NCBI GenBank assembly: GCA_964396165.1
Contig: CAYNEF010000018.1
Location: 4,480-68,479, forward strand
Direction of reading: 5' to 3'
DNA length: 64,000 nt
DNA from: CALCZU01 sp964396165
GTDB lineage: Bacteria; Bdellovibrionota; FAC87; UBA2466
In this document: one piece after another, positions 59,612-64,000 of the stretch
How positions within the stretch are numbered: the first letter of the stretch is position 1
Layout of the letters: each line of letters begins with the position of its first letter
Notes under the pieces: generated by a model
Seen by the model: the letters and a program-made list of their open reading frames with translations, nothing else
What the model was told of the DNA's origin: nothing
Databases searched by the model: none
Position numbers and translations under genes: made by a program

Positions 59612-61023
59612 TTGGCGAGTATGGGTTCTTCAGTCCAAGGGTGGTTTTTTGTCAGAAGTGTAAAAATCGGACTTGTAATAAAAGTGGTAACAAGCGCCAT
59701 GATAACAAGCATTGCGAATAAGGATGGGGTGATGATTTTTAAGTCCAATCCGATATTGAGTACGATTAATTCTACAAGTCCTCTTGTATTCATCAAGATA
59801 CCCATTGCCGCTGAGTCGCGCGTATTTAGTCCTACAAATTTGGAAGCGAGAAAAGATCCTCCGAACTTACCCAATGTCGCAACTACGATAATCACACCGC
59901 AAATAATCCAATCTTCTTTTTTATCAAGCAGTCCAATTTGCGTTCTTAATCCAGTAAAAGCAAAAAAGGCGGGTAGGAATAAAACTCGCACCATGTCTTC
60001 TAATCTATCGGAAAGTTCTTTTGCGATTCGACTGGTGTGTGGAGTCATCGCCCCTAAGCAAAAGGCTCCAAAAATTGCGTGAATGCCGATCATTTCAGTA
60101 GCAAGTGCGGATAAAAGGAGTGCAACAAAGATAATTGCCATTCCCCCTTCGGTTAACCTGTCCAGTTTTTCAAGATAGGGAACCAGTCTCGCAATCAGCG
60201 GTCTGCCGACATAAAACATCAAACAAATGTAGATAATGGTGAAAACAAGTGTGATGAAAGCTCCACCAATTTTTTCTTTCGCCATACTGACGACAAAAGC
60301 CAAGAGCACCCATGCAGTCACATCATCTACGGCAGCGCAAGTAAGTGCAATGGCGCCCATACGAGTGCGCGTCACTTTCTTATCGCTCAAAATTCTAGCC
60401 AGTACAGGAAAAGCCGTGACTGACATCGAAACGCCCAGAAAAAGTGCAAACGTAATGAAAGGAACTCCAGCTGGTTTAAACTCTTGAAACAACCAGAGAG
60501 AAAGAAATCCGCCGAGTAAAAAGGGGCAGACAATACTCGCATGAGAAATTGCCATTGTGGCATGGCCTGATCTACGCAAAACCTTCAAATCAAATTCCAA
60601 CCCAATCAAGAACATGTAAAAAATCACACCCAATTGGGCCATGATTCCTAAAAAAGGAACTGCCTCAGCGGGAAGTAACGTAGCTTGAACTTCTGGGAAA
60701 AACCGACCGAGTAAAGAAGGACCTAAGAAAATACCGCCGATAACTTCTCCGATTACCGGTGGTTCGTGAATCAATTTAAAGAGTGACCCCATCGCGCGCG
60801 CGACGATAATGACTACGCATAATGCGAGCAAGAAATGGAGCAGAGTGTCAAGTTGTTTGTGTGATTCCTTAATCCCACTTAAAGAGATTGGGGAAACGAG
60901 TTGTGCAGAAAGCGCGTTGCCCTTGAGTTGAATCCACCAAAAGGCCAAAAAGGTAACACCGATTATCCCGATGTAAAAAAACGCCACTCTTTTTTTTTCA
61001 TCTCTGAGAAAGGATTGAGACAT
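59608..61023 (-). CDS. cation/proton antiporter (CPA2, KefB-like membrane part)
   Basis: 471 aa, about 13 helices. Na_H_Exchanger signatures: PPVIGEVIGGIFLGPSLLGRFFPE, LGVIFYMFLIGLEFDLKVLRR, TCAAVDDVTAWVLLA (conserved Asp in the exchange site), NTRGLVELIVLNIGLDLKIIT. The TrkA-N/RCK regulatory tail of Kef proteins is absent. Ion (Na+ or K+) not decidable. Coupled to the yhhQ gene. Confidence 0.92.
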   Translation of the reverse strand: MSQSFLRDEKKRVAFFYIGIIGVTFLAFWWIQLKGNALSAQLVSPISLSGIKESHKQLDTLLHFLLALCVVIIVARAMGSLFKLIHEPPVIGEVIGGIFLGPSLLGRFFPEVQATLLPAEAVPFLGIMAQLGVIFYMFLIGLEFDLKVLRRSGHATMAISHASIVCPFLLGGFLSLWLFQEFKPAGVPFITFALFLGVSMSVTAFPVLARILSDKKVTRTRMGAIALTCAAVDDVTAWVLLAFVVSMAKEKIGGAFITLVFTIIYICLMFYVGRPLIARLVPYLEKLDRLTEGGMAIIFVALLLSALATEMIGIHAIFGAFCLGAMTPHTSRIAKELSDRLEDMVRVLFLPAFFAFTGLRTQIGLLDKKEDWIICGVIIVVATLGKFGGSFLASKFVGLNTRDSAAMGILMNTRGLVELIVLNIGLDLKIITPSLFAMLVIMALVTTFITSPIFTLLTKNHPWTEEPILAK

Positions 61024-61085
61024 GCAAAGTACTATAGCTCAAGACCACCCAAAGTGAAGTTAATTTTGTGCAATTAAATCACGGA

Positions 61086-62270
61086 TTAAAAAGCCAATTG
61101 GAATTGGCTTAAGATCGCCCAACGGGAAGCTTTTTCAGTATAAACACCGTTGCCAGCTTCGCTGGGGAAAGAGCCAACGACATTCAGATAGTGTGAAAAA
61201 TTTCTGTTAAATGCGTACACATAACCGCCTGTCAAAGTAGTCAGACTGTCTGCACCTGCTTTTGCAAGTGGACCTGTCATTTTTGCGTAGTCTACTTTTA
61301 ATACCGGCATCAGCCCCTTGTTTTCATCCCCCATTGCCCAGTACGAAAGTTGAAGCATCCCGCCTAGTAAAGAGGAACCCGCCTCTTCCCAACTTACTTG
61401 TAGCAATTCGGTTCTTACTCCAAGTTTATTCCATCTAAAAAAGATATCGCCAGTGTAGCCATTTCGAAATCCACTCACAGCAACGTTGTTGAACTCAGCC
61501 CCGGTCGCATCTTTTAATCTTAACGTGCGTGTAGGTTTGGCGGCAGAACTTTCGTTGTCGCGGTTAAAGCCAGCTGCCACGCTAAATTGTGTCGTGTCAG
61601 ATTTGAGTACATCGTAAGCAACTTTTGCATACAGATCTTTAAACTTGTTGTTTTCTGCGTAATTGGCGCTCGCTTTTGCATCCCCGTTTGCCAATACCAA
61701 AAACCATTGTAGTGCTCCACCTTCCAAAGCAACTCCGGAAAGCATGGCGCCGTATTGGTAATCAAATGCAGGAAGAGAGGTAAGCGCATTCCAAGCCGCA
61801 TAGCGTTCAATCGTATCTAATGTCCGGCTAGATCGATATCCTTCTGTGGAAAAAGGAACTTTGATCTTACCCACTTTGAACACCAAATTATCATCCCAGA
61901 TTTTTGCTTGAACCCAGCCCTCAACCATACCGATATTGCTTTCGCTATCGACTGTTACATTTGTAATCGGTGCAGCATCTAGCTCGGTATAAGCAGAGAA
62001 ATTACGATATGCCTGTACTTCAAAACCCAGTCTGGCTCTTTTTACGGTGAAACTGAATGGGTAGTCATCGTTAATTTGGTAAGCATCGCTTAAAAATATC
62101 TTTTGATTTGCCTGTGTGTATCCCCGAATCCCTAGTTTAAATTTATCGTCGGAAGTGGAAAACCAGAAACCGCCAGTAGGTTCTTTGTAACTCAGCTTCA
62201 TTGCCTCCTCTGCAAAAGAGGAGTTCGACAAAAGAGACAACACAACAACAAACAAGCGGATAAGCTTCAT
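61086..62270 (-). CDS. OprO/OprP-type porin
   Basis: 394 aa with a signal peptide (cleavage after SSFA, residue 20). Typical entries: FKLGIRGYTQANQKIF, FSFTVKRARLGFEVQAYRNFSAYTELD, VEGWVQAKIWDDNLVFKVGKIKVPFSTEGYRSS, and a C-terminal Phe. Outer-membrane diffusion channel; the phosphate-selective label is a family name only. ATG with AAAGGG upstream. Confidence 0.87.
   Translation of the reverse strand: MKLIRLFVVVLSLLSNSSFAEEAMKLSYKEPTGGFWFSTSDDKFKLGIRGYTQANQKIFLSDAYQINDDYPFSFTVKRARLGFEVQAYRNFSAYTELDAAPITNVTVDSESNIGMVEGWVQAKIWDDNLVFKVGKIKVPFSTEGYRSSRTLDTIERYAAWNALTSLPAFDYQYGAMLSGVALEGGALQWFLVLANGDAKASANYAENNKFKDLYAKVAYDVLKSDTTQFSVAAGFNRDNESSAAKPTRTLRLKDATGAEFNNVAVSGFRNGYTGDIFFRWNKLGVRTELLQVSWEEAGSSLLGGMLQLSYWAMGDENKGLMPVLKVDYAKMTGPLAKAGADSLTTLTGGYVYAFNRNFSHYLNVVGSFPSEAGNGVYTEKASRWAILSQFQLAF
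61088..61110 (-). terminator. possible terminator overlapping the porin stop codon
   Basis: AAGCCAATT and AATTGGCTT arms with five T on the minus strand, which also encode the last residues and stop of the porin. The short T-run leaves doubt. Confidence 0.4.
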
Positions 62271-62468
62271 CGGATATACCCTTTCCCAATCAATTTAAAG
62301 TGAATTTATAGTTCAGTGTGGGAAGAACAACAAGGAAAGTATTGTCAGGATTGCGTCAAGAAAGCAGAAATGTATTGTATCAAAATTTGGGGAAAGTATC
62401 TCCCAAAGAATTTTCACTGATTGTGTTTTTTTTCTAGTGCATTTCCGAGCAAGCGTTATCATTAAAGT

Positions 62469-63107
62469 ATGACAGATATCGAGAAGTTCCCTTCTCTCAA
62501 AACCGATATCGTCTTTGAAGCAACCGGAAGCAACATCTCAGGCATAGCATACGACGGCAAACATCTTTGGCAGTCAGACGCTCAAAGCGATATTTTATTC
62601 AAAACCGACATGGAGAATGGCAAGGCGCTGCATTCCATTCCGTGTTCCAACACCTGTTCCGATCTCTCCTCCGATGGAGAACATCTTTGGCAGATTGTAA
62701 AAACGCCCAGGTGGATTCGCTGTTTGAACCCGCAAAATGGAAGCATCTTAAGTGAATTAAAAATCGAACCTGCTGACTGCCACCCATCGGGAATCTGTGT
62801 AGATGGAAATTACTTTTGGCTTGCGCTATCGGATAAAGGCTTATTGCAAAAGCGTTCTCTATCAAACGGGCTTGTCGTAAAGCAATTTAAAGTCACAAAA
62901 CAAATTGCAGGTATTTGTCTTGCGAAATCCAAAATCTGGTTCGTAGACAAAACAGGCTATCTTATTTGCATCGATCCCCAGTCAGGCAATGAAGAATGCC
63001 GCTATCCGTTAACCGGAATGCCTATCTCGCTTACTTGGGATGGAAAACAATTCTGGTATTTGGATTGTCTGACAAAAACAATCCGTTCCATCACCCTTCC
63101 CGCTTAG
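62469..63107 (+). CDS. small beta-propeller-like repeat protein
   Basis: 212 aa, no signal peptide. Five similar blades of about 40 residues, each with a D-G-x-x-L/F-W pattern (GIAYDGKHLWQSD, DLSSDGEHLWQI, GICVDGNYFWLAL, AGICLAKSKIWFVD, SLTWDGKQFWYLD). It resembles strictosidine-synthase/lactonase-type propellers but is shorter than six-bladed members. Function unknown. It overlaps the VWA gene tail to tail by four bases. Confidence 0.75.
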   Translation: MTDIEKFPSLKTDIVFEATGSNISGIAYDGKHLWQSDAQSDILFKTDMENGKALHSIPCSNTCSDLSSDGEHLWQIVKTPRWIRCLNPQNGSILSELKIEPADCHPSGICVDGNYFWLALSDKGLLQKRSLSNGLVVKQFKVTKQIAGICLAKSKIWFVDKTGYLICIDPQSGNEECRYPLTGMPISLTWDGKQFWYLDCLTKTIRSITLPA

Positions 63108-64000
63108 TGCGAGTGATAAGTCACTTCAATTTTTGAACCGTTAATGGGCACTTGATCCGCTGCGAAGCAGATTTGATTGTCGGCGGCTTCGTACGAGTAC
63201 GCATTACCACGAGCTTGAGTGACTACCGATCCATTCACTGTGACTATTAACTGAGATGGGTCTTTAGGTACTTTGGAAAGTTTAAAGCACACGCCCATGT
63301 CAGCCGTGTTTTTTGCAATCTTATCCAGATTGGACTCCAGATCCGATTTGCACATGCTTAAATTTTCACCCGCACCGACTCCATCTCTTACCTGCATATA
63401 ACGTTTGCCCATGCTGCCGTGGTAAGCATCAGAACATGTATTTCCTTTTTTATTCGTTAAATTGATGATGTTATACGGAATGACTGGTGCGCCATTGGCT
63501 GCCGCAAAGTCCTTCATCAAAGTGATGTACCTGCTTGTCATGTAATACGTGATATTGGCTTGAGACTCGGGGTTTCCAGTAAACGAGTAACAATGCATCG
63601 AACAAGAGTAATCGTTTTCGTCCGTGATGTACGCCACAATCAGCGGAACAGAGGGTCTCGAAAATTCTTTCGCATGTTGTTTAATCGCGTAGTAACTGGA
63701 TTCTAAACCTTGTTCCCATTGGCTATGGCCAGTTTCTTTCACGTTTTTGATTACAGATTCCCACGTTGCAATGGGATTGAGCGAAGATTTCTTCACCACT
63801 TTTTCCCCGTCATCTGCAGCAATCAAGTTTCCGTAAGTGGTAGCGTGATCGGTATTCGTTACAGCCATCTGCCAATCCAGATTTCTACGGCTTTCCAGAA
63901 TTTTTACAAATCCGGCAATATGCTGTTTTACGAAATCGCGTACTGGCTCCATGCTGCCAGAGTTATCCAAGATCCATAAGAAGTCGTAACGAACATGGTT
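63104..64000 (-). CDS. von Willebrand factor A-domain protein, 5' partial
   Basis: Open to the right edge, so the N-terminus is missing; the frame reads through FLWILDNSGSM, the MIDAS metal-binding DxSGS of a VWA domain. Later residues (WQMAVTNTDH, VAYITDEND) are the other strands of the fold, with Cys-bearing loops (YSCSMHCYSF). A beta domain follows from about 235 of the visible part (VPKDPSQLIVTVNGSVVTQARG). Probably an exported or lipid-anchored adhesion protein. Confidence 0.87.
   Translation of the reverse strand, partial: NHVRYDFLWILDNSGSMEPVRDFVKQHIAGFVKILESRRNLDWQMAVTNTDHATTYGNLIAADDGEKVVKKSSLNPIATWESVIKNVKETGHSQWEQGLESSYYAIKQHAKEFSRPSVPLIVAYITDENDYSCSMHCYSFTGNPESQANITYYMTSRYITLMKDFAAANGAPVIPYNIINLTNKKGNTCSDAYHGSMGKRYMQVRDGVGAGENLSMCKSDLESNLDKIAKNTADMGVCFKLSKVPKDPSQLIVTVNGSVVTQARGNAYSYEAADNQICFAADQVPINGSKIEVTYHSH

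Overview
The window looks like chromosomal DNA of a Gram-negative, low-to-mid-GC bacterium, most likely a member of the Bdellovibrionota or a neighbouring deltaproteobacterial-type lineage. This rests on gene content and style, not on a marker gene. There are many lipoproteins (lipobox plus Cys), outer-membrane beta-barrels, small secreted Cys-rich proteins, a bactofilin beside an FHA/TPR protein, leucine dehydrogenase next to a methylmalonyl-CoA mutase catalytic chain, and a stand-alone ComEC-like metallo-beta-lactamase. I see no rRNA, tRNA, CRISPR array, insertion sequence or phage module. Coding density is high, with many 1 to 4 base overlaps that define operons.

Layout. 1-5.3 kb: the end of a 2-oxoglutarate oxygenase gene, then a minus-strand run of a P-type cation ATPase, a coiled-coil protein, a CBS-pair protein and a LOG-family protein. 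5.3-9.7 kb: an ArsR regulator coupled to a double-AHSA1 protein, with a clear promoter and operator, then PhnA-like and cold-shock proteins and two outer-membrane barrels. 9.8-13.7 kb: carbamoyltransferase and SxtJ, followed by a coupled trio of a Cys-rich repeat protein, a small Cys-rich secreted protein and DoxX. 13.9-17 kb: a secreted protein-glutaminase-like protein, a PaiB-like flavoprotein and a divergent MocR regulator with repeated half-sites.

17-23.5 kb is the most interesting block. An NfrB-like glycosyltransferase is translationally coupled to an outer-membrane barrel and followed by a DUF2334 deacetylase-like protein. A GH5 lipoprotein is divergent to them, and wecB lies beside it. 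Together they look like a compact exopolysaccharide synthesis and export locus related to the Nfr (phage N4 receptor) system, but without the C-terminal c-di-GMP-binding part of NfrB. 23.7-33 kb: rhodanese, a GT39 membrane glycosyltransferase coupled to a ketol-acid-reductoisomerase-like gene, uvrB, a GT4-methyltransferase fusion, the ComEC-like hydrolase and a PhzF protein. 33-38.4 kb: secreted proteins and lipoproteins (one collagen-like), a TetR regulator with a divergent short-chain dehydrogenase, and a strong terminator.

38.4-43.5 kb: the methylmalonyl-CoA mutase catalytic chain, divergent from an operon of leucine dehydrogenase, a QEGLA-type metallopeptidase and an RlmI-like methyltransferase. 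43.5-51.6 kb: two coupled outer-membrane proteins, an App1-type phosphatase, and a run of envelope genes around a bactofilin and an FHA-TPR membrane protein. 51.6-56.1 kb: a complete TetR-TolC-HlyD-MFS efflux operon with a promoter and operator and a probably leaderless regulator mRNA. 56.2-64 kb: a PilZ-like protein, a metzincin lipoprotein, a queuosine-precursor transporter coupled to a cation/proton antiporter, a porin, a small beta-propeller-like protein and a truncated VWA-domain protein at the right edge.
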